Assembly (NCBI RefSeq): GCF_003046795.1
Contig: NZ_PZKN01000026.1
Location: 1 to 64,000 of the forward strand
From: Desulfonatronum sp. SC1
GTDB taxonomy: Bacteria > Desulfobacterota > Desulfovibrionia > Desulfovibrionales > Desulfonatronaceae
Direction of reading: 5' to 3'
DNA: 64,000 nt
This document shows, piece after piece, positions 1-8,778 of the stretch. The position numbers were made by a program, and so were the translations under genes. Within the stretch, counting starts at the first letter, position 1, and the number at the start of each line of letters is the position of its first letter. A model generated the notes under the pieces. It saw only the letters and a program-made list of their open reading frames with translations, was not told the DNA's origin and searched no databases.

Positions 1-162
1 ACAATGCAGCAGATGCGCACACTCCATTCATGTCTTTGTTGGAATGCCGGGGCACGAAAAGCGACCCGCAAGCTTGAGGAACCAAGCGACGCCCAGGCCC
101 AGATACTGAAGGCCATGGGCTACGGAGTGAGCAGTGGGGTCTTACAGGAATTGGCGACTTAA
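1..162 (+). mobile_element. 3' end of a transposase gene (partial)
   Basis: Frame 1 is open from the window edge to a TAA at 160-162. It gives about 53 residues rich in Arg, Lys and Gln, ending in a tail that contains EEPSDAQAQILKAMGY. Such tails (charged strand, then a short helix after a Pro-Ser-x-x-Gln motif) are typical of IS1634/IS4-like DDE transposases, but the catalytic domain lies outside the window, so the family is inference. The stop codon overlaps the end of the opposing truncated sensor gene, so the right end of the element must lie a little past 162. No inverted repeat could be defined from one end. Confidence 0.45.
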
Positions 163-684
163 CACACCGAAATCACTTGCGTTTTCAAAAAAAATGACGT
201 TCAATCTGTTAAACTCCTGGTAGAGTTCATACTTCCCGATTGTTTTATCGTTGTACGCAATAAAGCCATGCGTTCTTTCAACGTGCTTTTCTTCAATTTT
301 CAAGTCGCTCTTTTCGTGAATATATTCGTTTCTATTTTCAAATTCTCTTTTTGTTGTTGACAAATTCAGGACATATTCTCCATCGATCGACATTTCGTAA
401 ATAAAAATAGCAACATACGGCATACCTGAAAGAATTGTTTCGTTGAGATGCTTTATGACTTCATGTTGGATATTCCAGATATGAACCGGATATCCTCCTT
501 CAATGATATTCTTTATGTCTTCAATTTCCCTGTAGAACTGAGAAATCATTTGTTTTTTGTAGTTATTGTAAAAATACGTCGCGGAAATCGTGCTGATGAC
601 GGCGATGGATGCCGTGATCAGCACGACTGTTTTCCAGACAAGGTGTTTTCTGATGAATGTGAGCATCCGTCTCAACCTCTTCAA
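142..684 (-). pseudogene. N-terminal fragment of a membrane-anchored sensor protein, cut by a transposon
   Basis: The 180-residue product starts with a basic stretch and a clear membrane helix (about residues 17-40). An extracytoplasmic region with a helical stalk and a small sensor-like fold follows, with the motif PVHIWNIQHEVIKHLNE. This is the usual N-terminus of sensor histidine kinases or diguanylate cyclases. No second membrane helix, HAMP, kinase or GGDEF domain follows. The frame runs into the 3' end of the transposase on the other strand and stops there, so the last 15-20 codons are probably transposon-derived. The gene is AT-rich compared with DNA after 1.96 kb, which hints at transfer. 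It is probably non-functional, though a short membrane protein could still be made. Confidence 0.55.
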
Positions 685-715
685 CAGCGGACCTTGTATC
701 AGTCCCGGCCATGAT

Positions 716-887
716 TTAAAGGATGATCAGGCCGAACTCCAGCCCCAACTCACGCTTGGTGCCACGGCTGAAGACCGCCAAAGTCCTCAAAATCCGTATC
801 CTCGAGAAAAGATCATTCCCGCCGCCTGCCCCGGTTCATGACGTAATACCAGGCTCCGGGATATTCAATCCGTAATGGTTTTTCCAT
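716..887 (-). pseudogene. Decayed REP-associated (IS200-like) tyrosine transposase, N-terminal remnant
   Basis: From the ATG at 887 the minus strand encodes MEKPLRIEYPGAWYYVMNRG, the hallmark start of RAYT/Y1 transposases of the IS200 type. An in-frame TGA follows four residues later. The same frame then continues with FLEDTDFEDF, also a conserved stretch of the family, and after a further frameshift SRGTKRELGLEF can be read up to a stop at 716. The HUH catalytic motif and the rest of the roughly 200-residue protein are missing. The remainder of this gap (685-715 and 888-998) shows nothing else. RAYTs are known to be linked to REP palindromes; a candidate palindrome lies at 34531-34562. Confidence 0.65.
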
Positions 888-998
888 CTGTTCAGACTAC
901 GTGAATAGGCCTATAAAAGACAAGAGCAAACTTGAACTTGCTCTCATTCTCATTCCGAACGACGAATTGAAATAGTTATCTCCAGATTGAAGTCTTAT

Positions 999-1739
999 TT
1001 ACCTCCACCTGTTGATTATCTCCTGCATCTTTCCGTCTGAATGCATTTTTTCGAGTGCATCAGCGATACGTTTGGCTATTTCATCAGGAAAGTTTAAGCT
1101 TGCAGCAATATACACACGGGTATACTCCCCTATTGCTGGCCCTACTAGTAATTCACGTGTATCCTGACCTATCTTCTTCCAGTTATATAAAGCTATAAAA
1201 TCTGAATCAGCGATGGTATCAAACCTTCCAGCCTGCAATTTTAGTGCATTAATTTCTGCATCATGCGCCATATCAAGATTGGTTATCCCTGCTCGTTCCA
1301 AAATAGGGATGATAGCATGTGCCCGAACAACACCGACAGCCAATTGTTGAGCTTCTTCCATAGTTTTTATAGGTTCTGGTCTGCCGTATGAGTAGATATG
1401 ATACTGTGTTCTGATCAGCTCTCCAATCCACTTAAAATTTTCTTCCCTTTGCGTGGTCCTGGAAAAAGGGATAATAGCATGCATCTCATTTCCCGGTTGT
1501 TGCAACTGCATCTGCGCTCTGGTCCAGGGGACATTCATATCAAAAACAAACACCGGAGCCCCATAATTGGTGGCTTCATTCAAAATCTCAACGGCAATAC
1601 CGACCGGTTTACCGTCAACAACTCCGCAAAAAGGCATGGCATTTAGCCCATAAACAAGAACTTCCCCTGCAAAAACATTCGAAAGGGTCATCATATTTAT
1701 AATGCAGGCATAAAAAACAGCAACAATTTTTGCTTTCAT
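999..1739 (-). CDS. Periplasmic solute-binding protein (SBP_bac_3-like)
   Basis: The product is 246 residues. The frame is open further upstream, but the ATG at 1739 follows a strong GGAGG and starts a signal peptide (MKAKIVAVFYACIINMMTLS, predicted cleavage after NVFAG). The mature part has the family-3 periplasmic binding fold: an early VLVYGLNAMPFCGVVDGKPV strand-loop, the WTRAQMQL region, SRTTQREENFKWIGEL, and a closing IAKRIADALEKMHSDGKMQE helix. In Desulfovibrionales such stand-alone proteins occur in many copies without an ABC permease, as here. They may bind amino acids or feed a sensor; the ligand is unknown. The gene is AT-rich compared with the efflux operon downstream. No partner transporter is adjacent. 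Confidence 0.8.
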   Translation of the reverse strand: MKAKIVAVFYACIINMMTLSNVFAGEVLVYGLNAMPFCGVVDGKPVGIAVEILNEATNYGAPVFVFDMNVPWTRAQMQLQQPGNEMHAIIPFSRTTQREENFKWIGELIRTQYHIYSYGRPEPIKTMEEAQQLAVGVVRAHAIIPILERAGITNLDMAHDAEINALKLQAGRFDTIADSDFIALYNWKKIGQDTRELLVGPAIGEYTRVYIAASLNFPDEIAKRIADALEKMHSDGKMQEIINRWR

Positions 1740-1957
1740 CGCATTTCCTCCATATAAACCGGACTTTGGCTCCCAGCTACCGACAAACTCAACCAAGCTC
1801 GAAGCTCTAAGGGCGATGCTCATGAAGTTGTTCTATCTGCCAGTTCGCCAAACCTTTTATCCGGATTTCACGGGAAGGGCGTCCTCATCGTATCCGCCTG
1901 CTGGATTAACAGCTATTTCAGCATGTTATTGACAACAACAGGCCCAATCTTGGTATC

Positions 1958-4900
1958 TTAGATAGCTCCTTCCCCGCCGTCCAGCCCCAGCATCCGGCGT
2001 CCGTCCTCCAAAACCATGTACAAGGCCGGGATGAGCACCAGGGTGATGGCCGTGGCGAAGAGGACGCCGAAGCCCAGGCTCACGGCCATGGGGATCAGGA
2101 ACTGGGCCTGGACGCTGCGTTCCAGGATCATGGGCATCAGACCGAAGAAGGTGGTCAGGGAGGTGAGCAGGATGGGCCGGAAGCGGCGCTGGCCCGAGGC
2201 CAGGACGGCCTCGCGAACGTTCATGCCGTCGCGGCGGCCGGAGTTGATGAAGTCGATGAGCAGCAGCGAGCTGTTCACCACCACTCCGGACAGGGCCACG
2301 ATGCCGAAAATGCTGAGCATGCTCAGGTTGATGCCCATGATCATGTGACCCCAGATCGCGCCGACGATGCCGAAGGGGATGGCCGCCATGACGATCAGCG
2401 GTTGGGAATAGCTGCGGAAAGGGATGGCCAGCAGGGCGAAGATCAAAAACAGGGCCATCAGGAAGCCCTGGCCCATGCTGCTGAAGGACTCCCGGCGCTC
2501 CCGCTCCTCGCCCTCCAGATCAAAGCCCAGGCCGGGGTGATCCGCGGTCAGGTCCGCGAGCACGGTCCGGCGCAGGTCCTGAAGGATGTCCTGAACATTG
2601 CCGGTGCGAGCGTCCACCGTGGCCGTGACGTTGATCACCCGCTTGCGGTCCGTGCGGTTGATGGCGCTGTATCCCCGGTCCCGGTGCAGGCGGGCAGCCA
2701 TGTCCAGGGGCAGTTCCACGCTTCCGAGGGCGCTTCCGAGGGCGCTTCCGAGGGCGCTTCCGAGGGCGCTTCCGGGGGTGCTTCCGGGGGTGTTTCCGGG
2801 GGCGCGCACGCGCAGGTTCTCCAGGTCGGCCAGGGAAACGCGCCGGTCTTCGGGATAGCGGACCATGACCTTGACCTCGTTGCGCCCGCGCTGCAGGCGC
2901 AGGGCCTCGGCCCCGTGGAAGGCGGCGCGCACCTGGCGGCCCAGATCCTCCTCGGTCAGGCCCAGGGTGGCGGCCTCGGGCCGCAGCCGGATGGTGATCT
3001 CCTCCTTGCCCGCGGCGTGGGTGTCCGCGATGTCGCTCACTCCGGGATAGTCGGCCAGGGCCGCCTTGAGGCGCTCCGCAGCCGGGATGAGCACGTCGAA
3101 GTCGGCGTGGGAGAGTTGTACGTCGATGTTCGCGCCGAAACGCATCAGGTCGGCCTTGAAGGTCAGGGATTCCACCCCGGCCACGTCTCCGGTCAGCTCC
3201 CGCCAGCGCCGAGCCACGGCGTCCGAGGACGCGTCCCGTTCCTCCCCCGGCTTGAGTTGCAGGGCCACGTTGGCCAGGTGTCCGCCGCTGGTCTTGCTCG
3301 CGCCCTGGGGCCCGCCGCCGGGAAGCAGGTGCGCGCCCACCAGGGCGTAGATGTGGCGCATCACGGTTCGGTCCTCCGGCAAATCCCGGTCGAATTCAGC
3401 CACGGTCAGGCCGGCCTGGCGCACCAGGTGCTCCACCACGGCCGTGGTCTGCTCCACCGGCGTACCGTGGGGCATTTGCAGGGTGGCGGTGATCACGTCG
3501 GCCTCCACCTCGGGCATGAACCGGAACTGGACCTTGCCCCCGCCCACCAGACCCACGCTGAGGATCAGCGCGGCCAAGGCCAGGGCCACGGTGGTGTAGC
3601 GGTGCTCCAGGGCCAGACCCAGCAGCCGGACATAGGGCCCGGCTATGAAGCGTTCCAGGCCCGCGCCGAAGCGGTCTTGCCAGCGCTTGACGACGTATTC
3701 CCGCTTTTTTTGCTTTGCCAGGCCCTTGCGCAGATGGGCGGGCAGGATGAACAGGGATTGGATCAGGGAGATGGTCAGTACCGGAATGACCACCAGGGGG
3801 ATGGCGCCGATGAATTTGCCCATGGTCCCGGCCACGAAGAGCAGGGGTAGAAACGCGGCCACGGTGGTCAGGGCGGAGAAGATGATCGGCCCGGCCACCT
3901 CCGAGGCTCCCAGAACCGCGGCCTGGTCCGGCGAGAGGCCGCGCAAGCGGTGACCGAAGGCGTTCTCCCCAACCACGATGGCGTTGTCCACCACGATGCC
4001 CAGGGCCAGGATGAAGGCGAAGAGCGAAATCATGTTGATGGTCACGCCCAGGCCGGGCATGAGGAACAGCGCGCCCAGAAAGGCCACGGGGATGCAGAGC
4101 ATCACCAGCAGGGCCAGACGCATGGCCAGAAAGAGGCTCAGACCCAAAAGAACCAGGGTCAGACCGAGCAGGGCGTTTTTCAGAAGCAGGTCGATCCGGC
4201 TTTGCAGCAGTTCCGAGGTATCGTTCCAGGTGGCTAGACGGATGGACGGAGGCAGGGCAGGGCCCTTGGCGGCCACGTAGTCCAGGACGGTCTTGGCGAT
4301 TTCCCCGGGCTTCTGGTCCCCGACCCGATAGATGGTGATCATGGCCGCGGGCAGGCCGTCGAACAGCGCGGACTCGTCGGTCTGCTCGAATCCGTCCCGG
4401 ATCGTGGCCACGTCGCCCAGGCGGACCTGAGCCCCTTCCGGAGTGCGCAGGACGACGATGTCCTCGAAATCGCGGCCATGGTCGCGGCGCTCCTTGAGCC
4501 GCAGGAGGATTTCCCCGCCCTGGGCGCGGATCTCCCCGCCGGGCAGGTCCAGGGCCGCGCGTCGGATCCGCTGGGCCACGCCTTCCAGGGTCAGCCCGAA
4601 ACGGCGCAGGTTTTCCTCGGTGATTTCGACGGCGATTTCATGCGGCCGCACCCCGCCTAGTTCGGCCTGAGTGATCCCGGGCAGGGCCAGGAGTTCGTCG
4701 CGCACGGTTTCCGCGGTCTCCCGCAAACCGCGTTCCGAGGCTTGGCCGTAGACCACCAGGGAAATGACCTCGACCCGGTTGACCAGCTTGGTGATCACCG
4801 GCTTTTCGGCCTCTTCGGGCAGGGTGTCGATGCGGTCCACCTCGGCCTTGACGTCCTGCAGGGCCACGTCCGGGTTCACGCCGGGCAACAGTTCCACCGT

Positions 4901-5176
4901 GACCGTGCCCCGGCCTTCCACGGCCAGGGAGGTCATTTTTTTGATGCCTTCCAGCCCGCTGACGTTCTCCTCGATGATCAGGAGCACGCCCTCCTCCACC
5001 TCCTCGGGCGCGGCCCCGGGGTAGGCCACGCTGACCTGGATTTTGTCCAGAGCGATCTCCGGAAAGACTTCCTGCTTGATGTTCAGGCCGACAACCAGCC
5101 CGCCGACCATGAACAGAAGCATCAACAGATTGGCGGCCACGCCGTGATGGGCCATCCAGCGGATCATGGCGTTCAT
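1958..5176 (-). CDS. RND efflux transporter permease subunit
   Basis: This 1072-residue inner-membrane proton-driven antiporter is the length expected for the AcrB/MexB superfamily. The N-terminal membrane helix (about 12-30) is followed by the periplasmic porter region (VFPEIALDKIQVSVAYPGA). A block of helices from about residue 335 contains GIVVDNAIVVGE, where the Asp sits in the TM4 proton-relay position. A second porter half and C-terminal helices with LLLIDFINSGRRDGMNVREA follow. The start overlaps the stop of the adaptor gene by 4 bp, so the two are translationally coupled. The porter loop near residues 790-820 carries a 4-residue tandem repeat encoded by the 12-bp array at 2719-2802. 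The substrate is unknown. Confidence 0.95.
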   Translation of the reverse strand: MNAMIRWMAHHGVAANLLMLLFMVGGLVVGLNIKQEVFPEIALDKIQVSVAYPGAAPEEVEEGVLLIIEENVSGLEGIKKMTSLAVEGRGTVTVELLPGVNPDVALQDVKAEVDRIDTLPEEAEKPVITKLVNRVEVISLVVYGQASERGLRETAETVRDELLALPGITQAELGGVRPHEIAVEITEENLRRFGLTLEGVAQRIRRAALDLPGGEIRAQGGEILLRLKERRDHGRDFEDIVVLRTPEGAQVRLGDVATIRDGFEQTDESALFDGLPAAMITIYRVGDQKPGEIAKTVLDYVAAKGPALPPSIRLATWNDTSELLQSRIDLLLKNALLGLTLVLLGLSLFLAMRLALLVMLCIPVAFLGALFLMPGLGVTINMISLFAFILALGIVVDNAIVVGENAFGHRLRGLSPDQAAVLGASEVAGPIIFSALTTVAAFLPLLFVAGTMGKFIGAIPLVVIPVLTISLIQSLFILPAHLRKGLAKQKKREYVVKRWQDRFGAGLERFIAGPYVRLLGLALEHRYTTVALALAALILSVGLVGGGKVQFRFMPEVEADVITATLQMPHGTPVEQTTAVVEHLVRQAGLTVAEFDRDLPEDRTVMRHIYALVGAHLLPGGGPQGASKTSGGHLANVALQLKPGEERDASSDAVARRWRELTGDVAGVESLTFKADLMRFGANIDVQLSHADFDVLIPAAERLKAALADYPGVSDIADTHAAGKEEITIRLRPEAATLGLTEEDLGRQVRAAFHGAEALRLQRGRNEVKVMVRYPEDRRVSLADLENLRVRAPGNTPGSTPGSALGSALGSALGSALGSVELPLDMAARLHRDRGYSAINRTDRKRVINVTATVDARTGNVQDILQDLRRTVLADLTADHPGLGFDLEGEERERRESFSSMGQGFLMALFLIFALLAIPFRSYSQPLIVMAAIPFGIVGAIWGHMIMGINLSMLSIFGIVALSGVVVNSSLLLIDFINSGRRDGMNVREAVLASGQRRFRPILLTSLTTFFGLMPMILERSVQAQFLIPMAVSLGFGVLFATAITLVLIPALYMVLEDGRRMLGLDGGEGAI
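2719..2802. repeat. Seven-unit 12-bp tandem repeat inside the RND permease gene
   Basis: Four perfect copies of cgcttccgaggg (2719-2766) are followed by three degenerate copies (2767-2802). On the coding strand they encode (A/T)(L/P)GS tetrapeptides just before the segment VELPLDMAARLHRD. Because the unit is a multiple of 3, slippage changes loop length without breaking the frame. Confidence 0.95.
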
Positions 5177-6387
5177 GGTCGGGCCTCGTGCCTGACCTCA
5201 TCTCTGGCCTCGTCCCTGGCCTTGTCCGCGGCGACGCGCACGGCCATGCCCTCGGCCACGCCGGTGAGCGAGGTCAGGACAACCCGTTGATCAGACTCGA
5301 TTCCCGTCGCGAGGAACAGTTCCTCGCCCTGGGCGCGAACCACCTGGACCTCGCGGATGCGCAAGGTCCCTTCTTCGGCCAGCCAGATCGTGGAGTGTTC
5401 GCGCAGGGCCCGTCGGGGGACGACGACTATTCCGGAAAGCTCGACGCCCTTGAGGTCCACTTCCACGAACAGACCGGGGGGTAGATGCCCTTGTCCGGCG
5501 TTTTCAGTCGGATGCAGGTTATAGGGATCGGCTACGGAGACAACGAGGGTCGTCATTCTGGTGTTCGGGTCCACCTCGCCCAGGGAGCGGACCACCCGGC
5601 CGTGCCAGACGGCCTCGGCCCGGTCCGACACGCGGACCTGGGCCTTGGCGCCGGGAATCTCCAGCCAATCCAGATCCTCCACCCTCACGGGCAGACGGAT
5701 ATCGACCTCGTCCGTGTCCGCGACCACGGCCACTGGGGCGCCGGAATGCACGAACTGGCCCAGGGCCGCGTTTTCCGTGCGCACTCGACAGTTGTACGGC
5801 GCGGTGATCCGGGTCCGTTCCAGGTTCAACCGGGCCTGATCCCGGGCCGCCCGGGCGGCGCGCAGCGCGGCCTGGGCCTGGCGCAGCTGCGGCTCAAAAA
5901 GAACCAGGGGATTGGGTTCCTGGCCGGGTTGGGCGTCGTTCTCGCCCAGATCCAACCCGAAATGCTCCCACTCCTGCCTGGCCACCCGGGCCGCGCCCTC
6001 GACCTTGGTCAATTCCACCTCGGCCCGGACCACGTCGGCTTCGGCCCGCTCCAGGGCCAGGCGGTAGTCCGCGTCTTCCAGGACCAGCATGGGCTCGCCT
6101 TGGCGAAAGAAGCCCCCGGCCGTGAACTGCTCGGCCGCCCAGACGACCTTGCCGGCCACCTGGGGGACGATGGTGGACTCCCGTGCGGCCCGGACCGTAC
6201 CCGTGGCCCGGATGATCACGGTTCTGTCCTCGCGGGTCGTGGTCATGGTTTCCACGAGCACCGCCGGAACTTCCCGGGTCAGGGGCTCGGGTTGGGGCCG
6301 AGCGGCGATGAACCTGGCTGCGACGAGCACGGCCAAGGCCAGAATGAGCAAGGGGAGGACAATTTTGAAGAGGGTGCGAATGTTCAT
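5173..6387 (-). CDS. RND efflux periplasmic adaptor subunit (membrane fusion protein)
   Basis: The product is 404 residues from the ATG at 6387, which has GAGG upstream; the frame is open further upstream but without a better start. A single N-terminal membrane anchor (TLFKIVLPLLILALAVLVAA) is followed by the lipoyl/barrel-sandwich half-motif (ATGTVRAARESTIVPQVAGK), a long alpha-helical hairpin (about 120-205), the second lipoyl half (RITAPYNCRVRTENAALGQF), a beta-barrel and a membrane-proximal domain. The tail is a charged repeat (DKARDEARDEVRHEARP). It bridges the inner-membrane permease and the outer-membrane channel. It is coupled to the permease by a 4-bp overlap. Confidence 0.93.
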   Translation of the reverse strand: MNIRTLFKIVLPLLILALAVLVAARFIAARPQPEPLTREVPAVLVETMTTTREDRTVIIRATGTVRAARESTIVPQVAGKVVWAAEQFTAGGFFRQGEPMLVLEDADYRLALERAEADVVRAEVELTKVEGAARVARQEWEHFGLDLGENDAQPGQEPNPLVLFEPQLRQAQAALRAARAARDQARLNLERTRITAPYNCRVRTENAALGQFVHSGAPVAVVADTDEVDIRLPVRVEDLDWLEIPGAKAQVRVSDRAEAVWHGRVVRSLGEVDPNTRMTTLVVSVADPYNLHPTENAGQGHLPPGLFVEVDLKGVELSGIVVVPRRALREHSTIWLAEEGTLRIREVQVVRAQGEELFLATGIESDQRVVLTSLTGVAEGMAVRVAADKARDEARDEVRHEARP

Positions 6388-6522
6388 GACTGCCTCGGAT
6401 GGGTGAACGAATGCGGATGACCCGGCACTTCCGCGCCAGGCTGTGAAAAGGCGAAGAGGGTGCCCTGCTTTCCCGCTCCTGATTCCGATTTGCATTCAAC
6501 ATGACGCATATAGACAGCTCGA

Positions 6523-6597
6523 GATCGAAATCGCAGTCATTCAGGAAGGCATTTGGTTGTTTCGATTTCGATACCGATTTCGATTGCGATTTCGATC
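6523..6597. repeat. GATTTC-type low-complexity repeat with a 13-bp inverted repeat
   Basis: The gap between the channel gene and the adaptor gene holds repeated (g)atttc hexamers from 6561 to 6597. An upstream copy gatcgaaatcgca (6523-6535) is the exact reverse complement of 6585-6597, so the RNA could fold into a hairpin. It lies inside the efflux operon and may act as an attenuator or processing site, or may be only a low-complexity expansion. Confidence 0.6.
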
Positions 6598-6677
6598 ATG
6601 ACTCCAATTCGAGTTTCTCTGGGCAGTGTCATTTTGATAGCAAAGTGGAATGACTCCTGAACTCTTAATCCCGTCCT

Positions 6678-8096
6678 TTAAAACCCCCCGCCCAGAGCCC
6701 GGGCCAGCTGGACGCGGTCGGCCAGGATCTGACGACGGGCTGTAAGCAGGGCCGAGTCCGTGTCCGTCAGGGCGGTCTGGGCCTGGAGCACGGGCAGGTA
6801 GTCGTTCAGGCCGTGCTCGTAGCGCCACAAGGCCGTGGCCAAGGTTCTCTCCGCGGCCGCGCGTTGGTCTTCCAGCAGCAGAATGCGCCGAGCCGCGGCC
6901 TCGTTGGCGGCCAGGGCGTCCTCCACTTCGGTGAAGGCCTGGAGCACGGCCTGGTGGTACCGGGCCAGCAGCTCTTGGAATTCGGCCTCGGAAACCCGAA
7001 TCTGGGCCTCGCGTCGACCACCGTCCAGCAGGGGCTGGGCCGCGCTCACCAGCAGATTCCAGAAAATGTTGCCCGAGGCCAGCAGCGAGCCCAGGTCCGC
7101 GCTGGCCCCGCCATAGGCCGCGACCAGGGAAAAGGACGGGAAGCGGTCGGCCACGGCCGCTGCCACGCGGGCGTCCGCGGCCTGCAAACGGCGCTGGGCC
7201 GCGCGGATGTCGGGGCGGTTGATCAGGAGTCGCGAGGGCAGGCCCGCGGCAAAAATGTCCGGAGGCAGGGCCGGAAGGGCGAAAACAGACGTCTGGTCGC
7301 CGGGATAGCGTCCCAGGAGCACGGCCAGGGCGTTGAGGGACTGGGTCAGCCGGGTCTCGTGGATGGGGCGTTGGGCCTTGATCCGGGCCAAGTTCTGGCG
7401 GGCTTGGTGCACGTCCAGCAGGGGAACGAGTCCTTCCCTGTATCGGCGCCGGGTCAGGTCCAGGGTATGGGCCGCGTGGATCGCGGCCCTGTCGTTCAGG
7501 TCAATCTGGGCCTGGGCTTCGGCGGCCAAATGGTACACGTCGGCCAGGGTTGCGCTCAGGCTGACCCGCAGGGCGCGCAGGTCTTCGCCGACGGCCTCGG
7601 CGTCCTCCATGGCGGCCTGCTCCCGCGCGGAGAGTTTGCCCCAGAGGTCGATTTCATAGGCGGCCGCAGCGCTGAGACGGTAGGCGTCCGCTGTTCGCGG
7701 GGCTGGTAGCGGGGATTGGGGCGACGATTGACGCTGTCTGCCGCCCGACGCTTCCAGGTTCAGGCTTGGCGAGCGGGCCGCCGTGGCCGCGTCCACGGCG
7801 GCCATGGCACGATCCAGGCGGGCCGTGGCGGCCCTGAGGTTCAGGTTTTCCGAGAACAGCTCCCGCATCAGGGTGTTGAGCCGGTCGTCGTCGAAGACCT
7901 GCCACCACTCACTGACGCCCGGGCTGACATCCGGTCGGGAAACATGCTCCCCAAACGCCTCTTCTCCGGCAAACGTGGCGGGCATGTCAGGCGGGGGCTG
8001 CGTGGTACGGGGCGCGTGCGCGGCGCAACCGGTCAAGACCAGAAAGGCAACCAGGGCCAGGGATGGAACAAGCGAGAAAGCGGTTACGCGGGACAC
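6678..8096 (-). CDS. Efflux outer-membrane channel lipoprotein (TolC/NodT family)
   Basis: The product is 472 residues, the usual length for OprM-type channels. The signal peptide ends in a lipobox, LTGC, with the lipidated Cys at residue 24. Two repeated outer-membrane efflux protein domains follow (about 60-260 and 270-465), with conserved stretches SEWWQVFDDDRLNTLMREL, AYEIDLWGKLSAREQAA and RREAQIRVSEAEFQELLARY. It forms the trimeric outer-membrane duct for the RND pump encoded downstream. The start overlaps the end of the tetR gene by 13 bp, indicating one transcript. Confidence 0.93.
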   Translation of the reverse strand: MSRVTAFSLVPSLALVAFLVLTGCAAHAPRTTQPPPDMPATFAGEEAFGEHVSRPDVSPGVSEWWQVFDDDRLNTLMRELFSENLNLRAATARLDRAMAAVDAATAARSPSLNLEASGGRQRQSSPQSPLPAPRTADAYRLSAAAAYEIDLWGKLSAREQAAMEDAEAVGEDLRALRVSLSATLADVYHLAAEAQAQIDLNDRAAIHAAHTLDLTRRRYREGLVPLLDVHQARQNLARIKAQRPIHETRLTQSLNALAVLLGRYPGDQTSVFALPALPPDIFAAGLPSRLLINRPDIRAAQRRLQAADARVAAAVADRFPSFSLVAAYGGASADLGSLLASGNIFWNLLVSAAQPLLDGGRREAQIRVSEAEFQELLARYHQAVLQAFTEVEDALAANEAAARRILLLEDQRAAAERTLATALWRYEHGLNDYLPVLQAQTALTDTDSALLTARRQILADRVQLARALGGGF

Positions 8097-8725
8097 GGGG
8101 CCTCCATGCCGGCCTGGGCAAAGGCCAGGAGTTGCTGCAGGAGATGGTCGGCGTCCCAGTCAAGGGGCGTGCCCGGAAAAGCAAGGTCGGCTTTTCGGCC
8201 TGTCAGACTCAGGGTGCTGCCCATGGCCCCGAAGGTAAAGAGCAGCCGCCGCAGCAGGACCGGTCTGGGGATATCCGGCAAGGCCCGGCCCAGGGCCTCG
8301 AAAAAACGGCCGATGACCGGGGACATGGCCTTCAGGAACAATTTGCGCACCGTGTCGTCGGATTCGTAAAACACACGACCGATGAGCATGATGAAGTGGG
8401 CGTTGCCGGGGTCTTCACCCAGCAGGCGCAGGGTCGGTTCCAGAAAGGCCCGCAGGACCTCCCGGACCGTGGGTGGTCGCCCCGCCGCTTCGGCAAAGGC
8501 CAATGCAGCGTCCAGCATGTTCAGCCGCTGCTCGTTGAGCGCGGCCAGACGTCGCCGGAGCACCGCTTCCATCAGGCCGTTCTTGGAGTTGAAGTGATAG
8601 TTGACCGAACCCAGGTTAACGCCGGCCGCTCCGGTGATTTTGCGCAGGGAGGTGGCATGGTAGCCGTCCCGGGCGAAAAGGCGTTCGGCCGTGTCCAGAA
8701 TGCGGTCCACGGTGTTCGGGCTCAT
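8084..8725 (-). CDS. TetR/AcrR-family regulator of the efflux operon
   Basis: The product is 213 residues. Residues 1-55 form the TetR helix-turn-helix (ILDTAERLFARDGYHATSLR, then AGVNLGSVNYHFNSKNGLME). The rest is an all-helical ligand-binding and dimerisation domain. It heads the minus-strand operon tetR-channel-adaptor-permease and probably represses it in the absence of an inducing compound. A palindrome just upstream (8761-8778) is the likely operator. The inducer is unknown. Confidence 0.92.
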   Translation of the reverse strand: MSPNTVDRILDTAERLFARDGYHATSLRKITGAAGVNLGSVNYHFNSKNGLMEAVLRRRLAALNEQRLNMLDAALAFAEAAGRPPTVREVLRAFLEPTLRLLGEDPGNAHFIMLIGRVFYESDDTVRKLFLKAMSPVIGRFFEALGRALPDIPRPVLLRRLLFTFGAMGSTLSLTGRKADLAFPGTPLDWDADHLLQQLLAFAQAGMEAPCPA

Positions 8726-8760
8726 GAGATGATCCTTTTGTGGCGACGACGAACGGAGAA

Positions 8761-8778
8761 TTCATACATACGTATGAA
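8761..8778. promoter_or_regulatory. Probable TetR operator
   Basis: TTCATACATACGTATGAA consists of two perfect 7-bp half sites (TTCATAC and GTATGAA) around ATAC, and contains the nested perfect palindrome CATACGTATG. It sits 36 bp before the tetR start, where autoregulatory TetR operators usually lie. It could also influence the divergent sulfite reductase gene 225 bp away. Confidence 0.7.

Noticed and set aside
2719-2802. Short repeat array considered as CRISPR
   Set aside because: Units are directly adjacent 12-mers without spacers and lie inside a coding frame.
2345-3850. 501-codon open frame on the plus strand opposite the RND permease gene
   Set aside because: It is a high-GC antisense shadow; its residues are Gly/Gln/His-rich with no domain, and the minus-strand permease is unambiguous.
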